Notes: a model not told the origin generated them from the letters alone. A stretch of 64,000 nucleotides of DNA from Amaranthus tricolor (GCF_026212465.1 NC_080049.1:37137885-37201884), one strand, 5' to 3'. Shown: positions 45,390 to 58,663, counted from the stretch's first letter. Program-made: numbers and translations.

Positions 45390-46545
45390 TATTGCAAAAA
45401 TCACTATAAATAATTTAATTTTTCTCTTATTTTTTTACAATAATTTAAATTTTTAATTGATTTTGAATAATTTTTAAGTTTTGAATCACTTAATAAAAAA
45501 TCTTGTCCCACAATATTAACTTACTATTATAGATTAACTTTTTAAAAAATAAAGGAAAAATACAAATAAAAATAAAAATTCTAAAAATTAAAAGTAAAAT
45601 AAAAATTAAAAGAAAAACAACCCCTCCCCTTCTACTTTCCCGCAGCCACCCCATCTTCACCGTCTTCCAATCGTCTCCCATTCTACTGTCATTGTACCTT
45701 TTAACAGGCCACTACATTCCTATCCATGACATGCAAAAAAGAATTTTTATATCTCTTTCATCCTGTTCCAACAAAACTAACCCACATGAATTTGGTTTTC
45801 ACCCATATCTGGAAAAAACAGATTAGTATCATTTATCAATTCATAAAAGATTAATCAAAATAACATGATCATTAAAGGGCTTCCAATGGCAGCATAGCCT
45901 AGACCTTTTCCATGACAGCAAACAATTGCCATCTCTCTGCAAATGGCTTCCAATGGCAGCAAACACATGACCAGTATAAACACAAATGACATAAAAGAGA
46001 TTTTTTAGGTAAGCCATGGCTTCCAATGGAGTAGCATAGCCTGCACCATTTCCATTTTTTTTAAAAGTTTCATGAGGACAAGATTGAGATGCGTTTGTAT
46101 TAGAACCCCAAGTAAGGCCAAATACACGGATTTTTTTTTTTTTCTTAAGTTTTAAAGAACAATTTTTGTGGGAAGTACCGCAGTAGATACCGAAGAGAAG
46201 CATTATAATGAAGGAAATCTTATTCCTAATGTTGAAGAACCGATAATAGTGGTGAAGGTGTAGTAGTGGTGAAGGGGAAGAGGGATTGGGCCAACTAGGA
46301 ATGCGTTGGTGGTGGTGGGAAAGTGTTGTTTTTCTTCAGATTTTTTTTGATAATTTTAATTTATTTTTTAATTTTGTTTTACTAAAAAAACCTGTTAAAC
46401 AAGTTAAAGGTCATCCGAGAGCACTCTTAGTAAACACTCTCTAAAGCTGAGATTATTCATAATTAATTAAAAATTAAAATTATTGTTGAAAAATAAATAA
46501 AAAATTAGATTATTTTAGATAATTTTTCTTTTCTATTTGATTTTT
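45390..46545. mobile_element. Possible TIR element (MULE-like), about 1.15 kb
   Basis: 45,395-45,475 matches the inverse of 46,455-46,540 over about 75 AT-rich bases (ACAATAATTT, TTTTTAATTGATT and TGAATAAT in order). Leader-like sequences, rich in CCTCCC/CCATCTTCACCG, lie just inside. In the middle TGGCTTCCAATGGCAGCA is repeated three times (45,887-46,035). A 120-codon minus-strand frame has no recognisable domain. Composition makes the TIR match weaker than in the other elements. Confidence 0.4.
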
Positions 46546-46866
46546 TTTAAAACATAACTTTGTGATTTCATATCATGCTAGATTGATACCACTAATAGTA
46601 TGCTGTATTTTGATTTTTGGGGTATATGAATAGTTGCAGTAGGTCTTTATTAGGAGTATAGTTCGTGTGTTATTCACGTTCGGGGTGTATTCTCTTGAAA
46701 ACACCAAAGAAGAGATATATATATTTTCTCTCAGAAGTATAATATTTTCTACTTCTTAATTATAATTTATAGTTATATGTACTCACAAAACATATTACAA
46801 TTGGATATGTATATTTCAAAATTTAAAGAGAAGGCATGGGGGTAGTTGTGTATTAGTACTGTATAC
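46546..46866. other. AT-rich intergenic, nothing recognised
   Basis: No structure seen. Confidence 0.5.
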
Positions 46867-46868
46867 TA

Positions 46869-47107
46869 CTTTCTCTGTTTCTTAAATTTTTTTCCGTTTA
46901 GAATATATTATTTAGAAGAGAGAAATTTAATTAATGTAAATGATAAAATATATTCATGTGAAATCTCGTTTGATTTGTTTTAATATATATTTTTTTATCA
47001 TATATTTTTTATAGTTTTTTATAATGCGCATTTTGAGATATGAAAGCTTAAATTAACTTGAAAACTACACAATAATTAATCGAGAATGAAAAAAATGGAA
47101 AGAGAAG
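46869..47107. mobile_element. Stowaway-type MITE
   Basis: CTTTCTCTGTTTCTT at the left against the inverse of AATGGAAAGAGAAG at the right; TA on both sides (46,867-46,868; 47,108-47,109). 239 bp; shares GTGAAATCTCGTTTGATT with the other copies. Confidence 0.75.
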
Positions 47108-47109
47108 TA

Positions 47110-48311
47110 TTGTAGGACATTTAATGGCCAAAATTTGAAAATATCTCATCATCATTATCATATTCTTATATATTATGCTTCGGAAATGACTAGCTAATTC
47201 ATTTTAGCCTTCCGTTTTCTAGAGGAGGTAATCTAAATAAATAACAATAATTTGTAATATTGACAAATTGCTATTATGTGGAAAAATTTAATAGGTTGAG
47301 ACTTTTAGAATTTTAATTTATCTTTTTTTCGTTTATCTAATTAGTATTTATTTTATTTTATTTTAATTTATTTTATTTTGCATTTTTGTCCATTTTAGTT
47401 TGGTCTATTCATTTTGCACTATTTTTCTTTTTGGTAATTGTCTCATCTTCTTTTTTTAAATCTTATCTACAAACTTATCATAATTTTTTTTATCTTAATA
47501 ACTTATTTCTATCCTCCGAGGAATTAACTAATTAAATTTAAGTAATGCATGTCTTGATACTCATGATGCTGTAATTAACTAATTAGGATTAAGATTAGGT
47601 GCTTAGATGTTTATTTCTAAGTTTTAACCAATTTTAATGAGGAAACATTGCTTTTAGAAGAAGATTAGCAAGGGCCAAGAGCCAAGGGGAAAGTCATTAA
47701 CAATAATGAGGTTTATAAAAATAAAGTTAATGATTTAGTGTCTATAAGTAGTAAGTAATGCTTCCAGTGAACATTAGGTCAATGATATGATAACTAGCTG
47801 CCTTTTTTATCCGGGAGTAAATTTTTGACAGGTTTTAGGCAAGGGTAATTTACTGTATAAGCTATCACTTATCAGCCAGCTAGCTCTTCTCAATTTCTTT
47901 TAAAACTATCTTATCCTTCATTTTCTTTTCCGAATTTTTATTTCATTTTTTCAATATTTCGAACTAAATATATTAATTGTCATATTTATAACAAAATCAT
48001 GAAATATAAGTACAGCTAATGTCACAATATTATGAATGATGATTCTGATTTATGAATACGATATGTGAATCCAACCTATTAATTTTAAAACACGAATGAC
48101 TATATATCTTCATTTTTGAGATAATAGCAATGAGAAATGAGGTATTTTTCATTTTTCAGAAAATGTAGATTTTGATAAACAAAATGTATAAATAAAATTT
48201 AAAAAATTGGCAAACCATTGTCAAAAATAGAAATAACTCATTATAAGGGAGAAGGATAAAAAAAGATGCTAATGAGTGGAAGAGAAGGAATATGAAGTTA
48301 TTTCTTCTAAA
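47110..48311. other. AT-rich intergenic, nothing recognised
   Basis: T/A-rich, including TTTATTTTATTTTA runs near 47,345-47,385. No gene. Confidence 0.5.
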
Positions 48312-48313
48312 TA

Positions 48314-48666
48314 CTCCCTTGTATTCTAATTATAAGTTTTATTTTATTTTGTACATTTTTAAAAATATTATTTCAATCTTAAAATTTTCTGATTATGGTG
48401 GTTAAAAATTATAAAAAATTAATAAAATAATAAAATTTATATGAATACAAATCAAATAAAATGACACTTGATCATCACTTAACTAACAAATTAAAAATAA
48501 AATACAAATTAATAATAATTAATAAATAATTACAAAAAACAAACGAGAGATTTGATCAATAAAAAATAGAAATAATAAATAAGAAATCAAATAAATAATG
48601 TTTTTTCCTTAAACTATATGTCATGCTACGAGGCAATAATTAAAATGTCAAGAGCAGAATAGGAAG
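48314..48666. mobile_element. Probable Stowaway-type MITE
   Basis: CTCCCTTGTATTCT at the left and the inverse of CAGAATAGGAAG at the right, with TA outside both. 353 bp, extremely AT-rich. Confidence 0.5.
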
Positions 48667-49239
48667 TACTAATTGTTCAATCTTCAAGTCACTTCAATTG
48701 TTCAATCTCACTTGATTTAATTTACAATAATTTCTAACAAAAAAATAATAATTAAATAAACAAAATAAAAAAAGTAAATTAAAATCATAAAAGTCTTGTC
48801 CTATCAAATTATACTATATAAGGGTGACTTAACAAATCATCATTATTTACTAAGACCTTCTCTTTAATTTATTAGGTTTATTTAGACTTTAATTCAATTG
48901 ATCAATTCTAGTTGATTTTACTTCCTCCCTTACATATTAATTGCACCAAATTAACTTTTACATTATTCATTATTCTATGGTAATTTACATATTTTGGCTA
49001 TTATGCGAGAAAAAAATATATAATTATATGAGATCTTGTTTAATTCGTCTCGTCGCATATTTTCATAATATCAAAAATTTAAAAGTTTTAGTTATGTACA
49101 ACTTTAGATATAACGATCCGACAAATATATTGAATACGCAAAAATATGTTTGGTGTAAGTATTTTGGAACAGGGAAGTATTATGTTTATTCAGACTTTTA
49201 ACACATGAAAAAGGGAAATATAGCATGTCACAAGAGCGA

Positions 49240-49301
49240 GGCGAGCAAGAAGCACGTATTGCGAGAGGGAGGCGAGCAAGAAGCACGTACTGCGAGAGGG
49301 A
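49240..49301. repeat. GC-rich 31-bp tandem duplication
   Basis: GGCGAGCAAGAAGCACGTA followed by YTGCGAGAGGGA occurs twice in tandem, with one base difference, in otherwise AT-rich DNA inside the MITE nest. Confidence 0.85.
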
Positions 49302-49344
49302 CGCCTCGCGAGCCGGGTAGAATCATACTCTATTATAGATTATA

Positions 49345-49602
49345 CTTTCTCCGTTTTATATTAGTTGCAATATTAGAAAAAATGTCACTATTTATCCATC
49401 ACTTTTAATTTGTAATTAGTTTTTAATCTATAAGTTAAAATATAGTCAAGTGAGATCTTGTTTGATTCGTATCATTGCAAAAATTATTAAAATCAAATTT
49501 TTATAATTTTTTATTTTACATAATTAGAGATATTAAGAATTGAGTTAGTGCATTGAACTACGCGAAAAAACAAATGTTGCAAGTCAATTGAAACGGAGGA
49601 AA
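49345..49602. mobile_element. Stowaway-type MITE, nested
   Basis: CTTTCTCCGTTTTAT at the left, inverse of TTGAAACGGAGGAAA at the right, TA outside both. 258 bp, closely related to the next copy (GTGAGATCTTG, ATTAAGAATTGA). Confidence 0.8.
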
Positions 49603-49611
49603 TAATGATTA

Positions 49612-49881
49612 CTTTCTCTGTTCCTAAATTACTTCCTGTTTCAATTTACTAGCATCATTTAAAATCCTTGCACTATTCACTTATCTCTCTTAATTTGTAA
49701 TTCATTTGTAATTTTTAAGTTAAAACATACTCAAGTGAGATCTTGGATTCGTCTTGATGCAAAGATTATTGATATTAAATTTTAATAACTTTTTTATTAT
49801 ACATAATTATAGATATTAAGAATTGAATTAGTTGGACTGCGTGAAAAAGCAAACGTGGTAAGTGTTTTAGAGCTGAGGAAG
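49612..49881. mobile_element. Stowaway-type MITE, nested
   Basis: CTTTCTCTGTTCCTAA at the left, inverse of TTTTAGAGCTGAGGAAG at the right, TA outside both. 270 bp; same orientation and family as 49,345-49,602, from which it is separated by only 9 bp. Confidence 0.75.
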
Positions 49882-50043
49882 TATAAAAATTTGATATTAT
49901 GAAAATATACGATGAGTCGAATAAAACAAAATTTTACATAACTATGTTTTTTTCTCGTGTAATAATTGAAATATGTAAATTACCATAAAATAATAAATAG
50001 TACAAAAATTCGTTTGGTGCAAATAATATTAAACGGAGAAAGT

Positions 50044-50635
50044 ACTACAATAATTAATAATCAACCAAATTCAATCATATTAATTTAATTAAAGTACATA
50101 TGTTAAAAGATAACTTGTAATTTCTGTGTGTCTAAGACTTTTCCTTTTAGTCTATTTCTTTTACTTTGTTATAATTTTTTTATAGAAATGACTCCATCAT
50201 TTCTTTTATTAGCATCTACTTATTATTATATAATATTATCTCCACAATATTGATATTTTTATAATTTATTAACCTTTGTGCAAAATAGGATCGAGACAAT
50301 TTAATGGGACGATGAGAGTAATGGCATTGGTTATTAATAGTTGTACCACCTTGGCGGAATTGACCATAATGTAAATGTATAAAAATAAAAATGGGAGAAT
50401 TTAAGTTACAATTTACATAAAGCCAATCTGAGAATTAGTAGGAGAAATAAAAGAGTTAAACAAAGCATAGTTTGAGTCAGTCACTTTACAGGTAGGGGCC
50501 CACTGACAGCACCCACAGCAACAGGCCACATCAAGCCCTTACTTGGAGTTGTTGTCTCTTGAAAAGTATCTTTTCTTTTTTTTTTTTTTTTAATTATTTT
50601 TTGGATCAATTTGGACCTAAATTCTGGGCTTAAAT
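50044..50635. other. AT-rich intergenic, nothing recognised
   Basis: T-run at about 50,577-50,592. No gene. Confidence 0.5.
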
Positions 50636-51020
50636 AAAAATTGACAGATAAACAAACTTTTAAAATACTCTAAGAGTAAGCATGAAAATTTCAAATCTGT
50701 AGTTTGGAGTAATTACGAACAGTCAAATAGGACAAAATAGTTATTCGCAGTTAACAACTACTTTGTCCTATTTAGCTGTTTGCAGTTACTAACTGCGAAC
50801 AGATATTTAATATTTTTTTTTCCTTAATTTTTGGGTTGTTATTTGTTGTATTTGCATTAGAGACATTCGAATAAGTAATTACAAGTCGATGTATGTTTCA
50901 GGCGGCATGATTCATCGCCAAAACTCCGATCATTCATAAGTGAAAGCTTGGAGGCTATGGAAAGTAATTAAACATATATATACAACAAAATATATATAAA
51001 TGTTTGAAATATACAACTCA

Positions 51021-51059
<39 letters not shown>

Positions 51060-51066
51060 TACATAG
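51021..51066. repeat. (TA)n(CA)n microsatellite
   Basis: ATATATAT running into ACACACAC and ACATACATA. Confidence 0.95.
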
Positions 51067-51093
51067 TCGATCCAAATACACAAAAGTTAAACG

Positions 51094-51732
51094 TTAACGC
51101 TCACGACCCTCATCTACCCTATCCAACTGAGTTGGTTTCCTACGCCTTCTACTATAGTAAGAGGCGTTCGGGTGTTGCTCTGGCAATGGAGGAGACTGGT
51201 ACTGTGATAGCTGTAATGGCCCAGCCTGCGAGGTCCCTGCAACGTCAACGGGGTATGAATGGTCCATCTCTTCCAAATGATAGTCATAAGCAGAAGATGA
51301 GACGTGCGTATGGGTGGTAGTCGGTGAGGACTCTACAGCGACTTCCAGTGTGAAGTGCTGGAACTGCGAGCCGACGAGCATGCCATGCGCAATCTCCCTC
51401 ACCGGCTCCTTGTGTCTGTACCGCATCACTGCTGTCGCCTCTTGTGCCTGCAATTAATATTTAGTTAATGTAAATTATATTATTTAATCGGCAACTTAAT
51501 CATATAAATGCAAATGAAGACTTACAAATTGGGTCATTGTAGGTGCAGCAGGTGCGTAATGTGCTGCTGCTGCGAAGATGGCACGTGGTGTCATCCATCG
51601 GCGCGTGATGGAGAGGAACCACGACATGTAGTTTGGTGTAGTAGGTGCGCCATGAACATCGATCGGCGCACCTTGTGCCAGCAACTCCAGTCTACCATCC
51701 CAACGAGTGATGTGACGCCAGTTGATGTCCAT
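51094..51732 (-). pseudogene. C-terminal fragment of a plant mobile domain (PMD/MAIN-like) protein
   Basis: Minus-strand exon 51,732-51,526 reads MDINWRHITRWDGRLELL, then YMSWFLSITRRWM, matching the end of the plant mobile domain (the WxxR...YMxWYxxxTRRxI pattern of transposon-borne PMD proteins and PP7-long-form-like proteins). A GTAAGT donor (51,525) and GCAG acceptor (51,448) join it in frame to exon 51,447-51,094, which is low-complexity, ends SRRRRKPTQLDRVDEGRER and closes at TAA. The large N-terminal part of the domain is missing and the 5' edge runs into the right TIR. Likely a deletion product of a PMD-carrying MULE. Confidence 0.6.
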
Positions 51733-52097
51733 TCACTTTGCCGCACCCTAATTCTTGCGCGAATGATCGGAGTTTTGGCGATGAATCATGTCGCCTGAAA
51801 CATACATTGACTTGTAATTACTTATTCTAATGCCTCTAATGCAAATACAACAAATAACAACTCAAAAACTAAGGAAAAAAATATTAAATATCTGTTCGCA
51901 GTTACTAACTATGAACACGCCGAACAGGACAAAATAGTTGTTCACAGTTAGTAACTGGCTAACTGCGAGCTATTTTGTCCTATTTAACTGTTCGCAGTTA
52001 GTAACTGCGAACAGTTCCAAACCTCAGATTTGAGATTTTTACGCTTACTTTTAAAATATTTTTGAAAGTTAGTTTATTTTGTTAATTTTTTTTATTT

Positions 52098-53189
52098 TTT
52101 TAATTAACTGATTCAAATTTTCGATTTTAGAGGTAACCACATGCACTTCAACCAAATTGGCCATGTGAACTTAACGGGTCCATGGACCAACGCAATTTCA
52201 AAAAAGGAAACATTTTAATTATTTGTAGGCAACTCACAAATTATAAATTTAATCATTTTACTTTATTTTTATTTGAGTAAATGATTTGACTATTATATTT
52301 ATTAAGTAGTAAAAAACTAATGAGCCCTTTGAATCATCCGTTTATTATTGAATGATTTTATATATTTCATTGATAAAATTAGAAAATAAAATTATCAAAA
52401 ATTATCAAAAATTATTCACGTGTTAATTTTTAATTTAGATGTTTTCTTATTTGATATTTGAATTAGTTTATAACCTCATAAATCATCATTATTGTCGTAC
52501 TCAGTGTATCTCGTCCATAGAAAACTATGATTAGGGTTTAAGGAGGAAAGAAGACGTCAACTCATACGCATAAAGCTAAAAAATCCCCGGCACTAAATTA
52601 TTTCATGGAATGATAGGTTCTTGCAACAAAAAAAATTAGTGAAATTGAAACCGCTAGCTTACATATTAGTATAGTAGCTTAGACCTCATTAATAAATAAA
52701 CATAAATGAGATAATTCTGAGGAATATAGATTCAAAGTGGATTGGTGAATTCTAAAATAAAAAAAATTATGTGTAATTATGTTTTTGTGAAGTTGTGATA
52801 AAAATGAAATGTTTACTGAAAAGTCTGAAATAAAATTGGAGTATAATTGCTCAAATACGTATAGGTTGCCGGTTGGGTATGAGCTGTGATTAAGCTGTCA
52901 ATTTTTGGAAGATGTCAGAGCATCTCATTACTTCTTTTGTATTCTTCTTTCTCAATCTTATTCCCATGGGTTTACACTATATTCTGGTTTTTACCTTTTT
53001 TTAATTGGTGATCAATTTTGGTCTTTACGAGAAGTAAAAAAATAAAACATTTAGATTAGTGAATATGACTTCAATTATTAAATTATGTAAAAATGAATCA
53101 ATAATTTTATTTGATTTTTTCTTGTAAAAATCTTTTCATAGATAATCCATTTGGGTATCTATGTGCTACTTAATTATAGTAGAAATAAA
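52098..53189. other. AT-rich intergenic with an RTE 3' remnant
   Basis: At 52,486-52,590 a third, diverged piece of the RTE 3' end is seen (AGTGTATCTCGTCCATAGAAA, then AAGACGTCAACTCATACGCA, CCCCGGC), matching the opening of copy 2 at 53,395-53,525. The rest is non-coding. Confidence 0.5.
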
Positions 53190-53191
53190 TA

Positions 53192-55849
53192 CTCCCTCCA
53201 ATTCAATTTAGTTGTTCAATTGGTTTGGGTACAAATATTAAGAAAATAAGTAACTACTTAAAATAGTAGACTAATGTGCAATATTTGGTGTTTTTAATAT
53301 TAAAAAAAAGAGGGGATCACATAAAATAGTAGACCCATGTGCAATGTTAGGCATTTTTAATATTAAGAAAATGAAGAGACCACCTATAAATTCATCATCA
53401 TCATCATCCTACCTAGTGTATCCCGCTCATAGAAAAAGTGAAAAACTATGGACAGGGTGTGGGAAGGAAGGACGGCGGCAACTCATACCCATAAAGGAGA
53501 GCGCAACCAAAAGAGTCCCCCGGTTCGAGAAAATAAAGCGACGTAACTACACGGGAAAGATAAATTAAATGCTTATAAATAAAATAAATAAGTAGAACCA
53601 ACTACAAAATAAAAGAAAATAAAAACTAATAATAAAAGAAACTAGAGAAGCAAGAGGTCCAGAACACCAAAAAGTAATCTAAGAGGACATCAGTAGTCTA
53701 AAACATGGATATGACGCCTCCAACTACCCCTATCCCTAGTCAGGCCCTTAAAGAGGTTTAATTCATGCAAGTCAACTCTTATTTGCTCATCTCAAGTTCT
53801 CCTGGGTCTTCCTCGACTGCTCTTACCCTCTACTATAATGCTTTTAACCCTCTTCACAGGGTGGTCAAAAGTCTTTCTTTGCATATGTCCAAACCACCTC
53901 AATCTATTTTCGCACATTTTTCTAGAAATAAGGGCTACCCCTAGTTTGTCCCTAAACTCTTGGTTCCTAATTTGATCCATTGATGTGTGCCCACACATCC
54001 ACCTCAGCATACGCATTTCTGTAACTTCCATCTTATGTTCAAAAATCTTCTTTACAAACCAATATTCGGTCCCATATAGTAGCGCAGGTTTGATTGCCGC
54101 CGAGTAGAATTTTCCTTCTAACTTGCTTGGGAATTTCCTATCACAAAGCACTGCAGTGGCTGCTCGCCACTTAAGCCAACCCGCATGTATACGATGATTT
54201 ACATCTTCGCCAATCTCTTCATCCCTTTGAATGATCGATCTCAAATACTTGTACTTGATTGTACTTTTAACAACTGCTTCATCAATGGACACTTCTGGTT
54301 CACCTACCGGTGATGTCCCACTAAAGTCACAACGCAAATACTCGGTTTTTGTACGACTAATGTGCAACCTTTTACCTTCTAAAGCTTTTCTCTACTCATC
54401 CAATTTGTTACTAACCTCCTCTCTAGTTTCTGCTACCAGCACTATGTCGTCAGCGAATAGCATGCACCATGGTACCGTCTCCCAAATAGATTTAGAAATC
54501 TCTACCATAATGACAGTAAAAAGGAAAGGGTTTAGAGTCGATCCCTGATATAGTCCAACTTTAACCGGAAAAGGCTCTGTTATCCCCACCGGTGTTTGAA
54601 TGTTAATCGAAACTCTGTCATACGTATCCCGTATAGCCTCAATGTACACCGAAGAAATACATCTAGCCTTAAGGCTATCCCAGATGACACGTCATGGTAT
54701 GTTATCACACGATTTCTCCAAGTCAATGAACACCATATGCAGATCCTTCATTCGCTCCCTATATTTCTCCATCAGTCTCCTCAAAACATGAATTGCCTCA
54801 ATGGTTTACCTTTCTGGCATAAAATCGAATTGGTTCTCTCTAATCACCGTTTCCTGTCTAATTCTCCTCTCTATTACTCTTTCCCACAATTTCATTGTGT
54901 GGCTTAGAAGTTTGATAGCTCTATAGTTCCCGCATACTTGCGCATCGCTTTTGTTCTTAAACAGAGGTATTAGTGTGCTATTCCTCCTTTCTTCTGGCAT
55001 CTTATTTGTCCTCAAAATAATATTAAAGATTTTATTTAGCCAATGAATACCCTTTTCTATTAAAACCCTCCACACCTCAATCGGGATGTTATCTGCCCCG
55101 ACTACCTTTGTTCTCCCAATCTTTTTGAGAGTTTCTCCTACTTCTTCTGTGGTAATATCACTCGTTGTCCCATATTCCAGTGGTCTTTAATCGTCCAAAA
55201 TTTGATTATCTGCCTCCTTTGGCCCCTAGATTTATTGAGTAGTTGAGAGAAATACTGGAGCCATCTGGTTTTGATGTCCTCTTGTATTTCACTGCCTCTA
55301 AGTCTTACCGTTGCCTGGGCCTAGTTGTTGCCAACTTAAAAATTTTGCTTCTCCCCATCTTTGGTATCAAGCTTCCGATACAGGTCCTCATAACCACGGT
55401 TTTTTTGCCTCCGTTACCGCTTTCTTTGCCGCCCGCTTTGCTTCTTTATAGCTCACTCTCTTTTCTATCCTATTTTCCTCTTCCGTGTATCCCATAGGTT
55501 CCTTAGATATCTTGTTTTTATCCTTTATCTTCTTTTCCACCTCATTGTTTCACCACCACGACTCTTTGAACACTTTTGGTTTACCCGACGACATCCCCAA
55601 GGTCTCTTTTGCCACTTTTCTAATGGTTTTTGCCATGTTCACCCACATTTCATTCGCATCCTCTGACTGACTTGGGAAGCCTAATAAACTTATCTTGCTT
55701 GATAGGGTTGTGACCATATCCCCTCTAAGTCTCTTCCACATGATTTTTCCCCTGAACTCGACCTTCTTCTCTATGATTTTCTTCTTCATAGAAATAGGAC
55801 AAGTAATGAACTTACTGAAATGAGACAAGTAAAAAGAATTGAAGGGAGT
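53192..55849. mobile_element. Stowaway-type MITE interrupted by RTE copy 2
   Basis: The left end CTCCCTCCAATTCAATTTAG (53,192) and the inverse of the right end GAATTGAAGGGAG (55,837-55,849) match, with TA outside both (53,190-53,191; 55,850-55,851). The MITE halves (53,192 to about 53,385 and about 55,785-55,849) are separated by the LINE. The left half contains an internal 75-bp duplication around ATGTGCAATATTTGG and ATGTGCAATGTTAGG. Confidence 0.65.
53390..55785 (-). mobile_element. RTE-clade LINE, copy 2, 5'-truncated, 2.4 kb
   Basis: On the minus strand in order: an endonuclease-RT linker (55,785-55,100; KKIKDKNK and EEENRIEKRVSYKEAK), MPEERRNSTLIPLFKNK and NYRAIKLLSHTMKLWERVIE (about 55,075-54,806), VFIDLEK, then GLYQGSTL and CMLFADDIVLVAETREEV (54,649-54,392), then KTEYLRCDF through RLRWFGHMQRK (54,367-53,792). 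The FADD catalytic motif is present. Stops interrupt it, among them one replacing W after KLDE (54,392-54,394) and one in the DNIPRRV block. The 3' tail is (TGA)n, seen as TCATCATCATCAT at 53,390-53,408, typical of RTE elements rather than L1 poly(A). The apurinic endonuclease domain is lost by truncation. Confidence 0.88.
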
Positions 55850-55851
55850 AT

Positions 55852-56728
55852 CTTTTAAGTTTTTCTTGGAGTATTATTTTTTTGTAAATATTTTGATTTA
55901 AGTTGTTTATTGAATGATCTTTTTATTTATAATCCTTTTTTGAAAATATTTTCAATACTATTATTATCTCTTTATTTTTTTAATATATAACAATACTACA
56001 CTTGCTCTTAAGATTTAATTTTTATTACTGTGTGATCACTCCATAGTTTACAATTATTAAAGAATAAAAGTAGCATATGTGGTTTTGATATATTTTTATA
56101 ATCAAACAGTAATTTGGGTCTTATTAAGTATTTGAACTATTTTCAAAATAAATTTATTTATCATTTATTTTAATTTAAAAGTTGTATAATAACTTAATTG
56201 TGTGTGTGAGAGAGAGATTAGTAAGCTTTATTAAAAATTAATGAAGCGCGCTTGACACTTAGCAGTATGGATATTAGATGCAAAATAAATCATAATTCTA
56301 CTTGATTAATAATTTTTAGAGTTACCTTTTATATATCAGGTTAACATTTTTGTGTTTTTAGAGTTACCTTTTTGTGTTTTGTGTTAGTAGTCTCACCATG
56401 AGACGCGTCTAATACATAAATTAAAATATTCAATTAATTCAAATTATGAGAATATGAGTTTCTTATTTGAAAGTTATCTAATTGAGAAAATTCACAAGAA
56501 TAATTGTATATGTTATGGTCTGTTTTTTGGATGGGCTTTTAGATAAAATTTGGATAGGATAGAAAATTTTGATACTAGTTTAACAATAACATGTGTCAAA
56601 TGAGTGATTATTATTATGGTTAAAATGAGTTCATCCAAATTAAAGTGAAAATTTATTAGAGAGGGTATGAGATGAACAGAACATTATAATCACGATTTAT
56701 AGATGTACATAATTAACCTAACTATCAC
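55852..56728. other. AT-rich intergenic, nothing recognised
   Basis: A short GTTACCTTTT-containing phrase is duplicated near 56,320-56,372. No gene. Confidence 0.45.
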
Positions 56729-58300
<1,572 letters not shown>

Positions 58301-58303
58301 TAA

Positions 58304-58663
58304 CACTACAATAAATTTAACTTTTTGTAATATTAGATTTAGTGGAATTAAAAAAATATCTTCAATTATATTTTTGGTGTAATAATTGTTGGTTTTTATT
58401 TTAAGTTTCAGTATAAAGTGATTAAATGACACTTAATTTGACTTTTAATGGCATATGTAATTGTTACCATAATCTATAGTGACATTTCCGTCACTAGATC
58501 TTATGTTGCGAAAAACTTTAATATGATTTTTTATTATGCTGTTAAAGAGTCTAATAAATGTTATTAAATCTATTGTATTTACTATTAATGAAAATTTGAC
58601 GTAGGGATATTTAAATTAAATTTCGCTAAATATATTTCATTAAAAGCAAATTATATTGCAGTG
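58304..58663. mobile_element. Short CACTA-type element, 360 bp
   Basis: The left end CACTACAATAAATTTAAC and the inverse of the right end (CACTGCAATATAATTTGC) form a TIR starting CACT. TAA stands on both sides (58,301-58,303; 58,664-58,666), the 3-bp duplication of CACTA elements. Non-coding. Confidence 0.7.

Larger units (their letters stand above)
48921..50043. mobile_element. Fold-back Stowaway MITE split by nested insertions
   Basis: The left arm 48,921-49,075 and right arm 49,888-50,043 are inverse copies over about 150 bp (TTGCACCAAA, ATGGTAATTTACATATTT, GCGAGAAAAAAA/CTCGTG, TTTTCATAATATCAAA). TA flanks both ends. Between the arms sit two further Stowaway copies and a GC-rich duplication, so the fold-back element was the target and is the oldest layer. 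Confidence 0.75.
50636..52097. mobile_element. TIR element with about 300-bp inverted repeats carrying a plant-mobile-domain gene tail
   Basis: Left 50,636-50,937 and the inverse of right 51,762-52,097 match through CATGATTCATCGCCAAAACTC, GTAATTACAAGTC, TTGTTATTTGTTGTATTTGC and GCGAACAGATATTTAATA. Each TIR holds several copies of CAGTTACTAACTGCGAACAG in both orientations, so the arms are themselves small palindrome clusters. The interior holds two minus-strand exons of a PMD-type gene and a TA/CA microsatellite (51,021-51,060). Long TIRs plus a PMD gene fit Mutator-like elements; no clear TSD was found. Confidence 0.7.
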
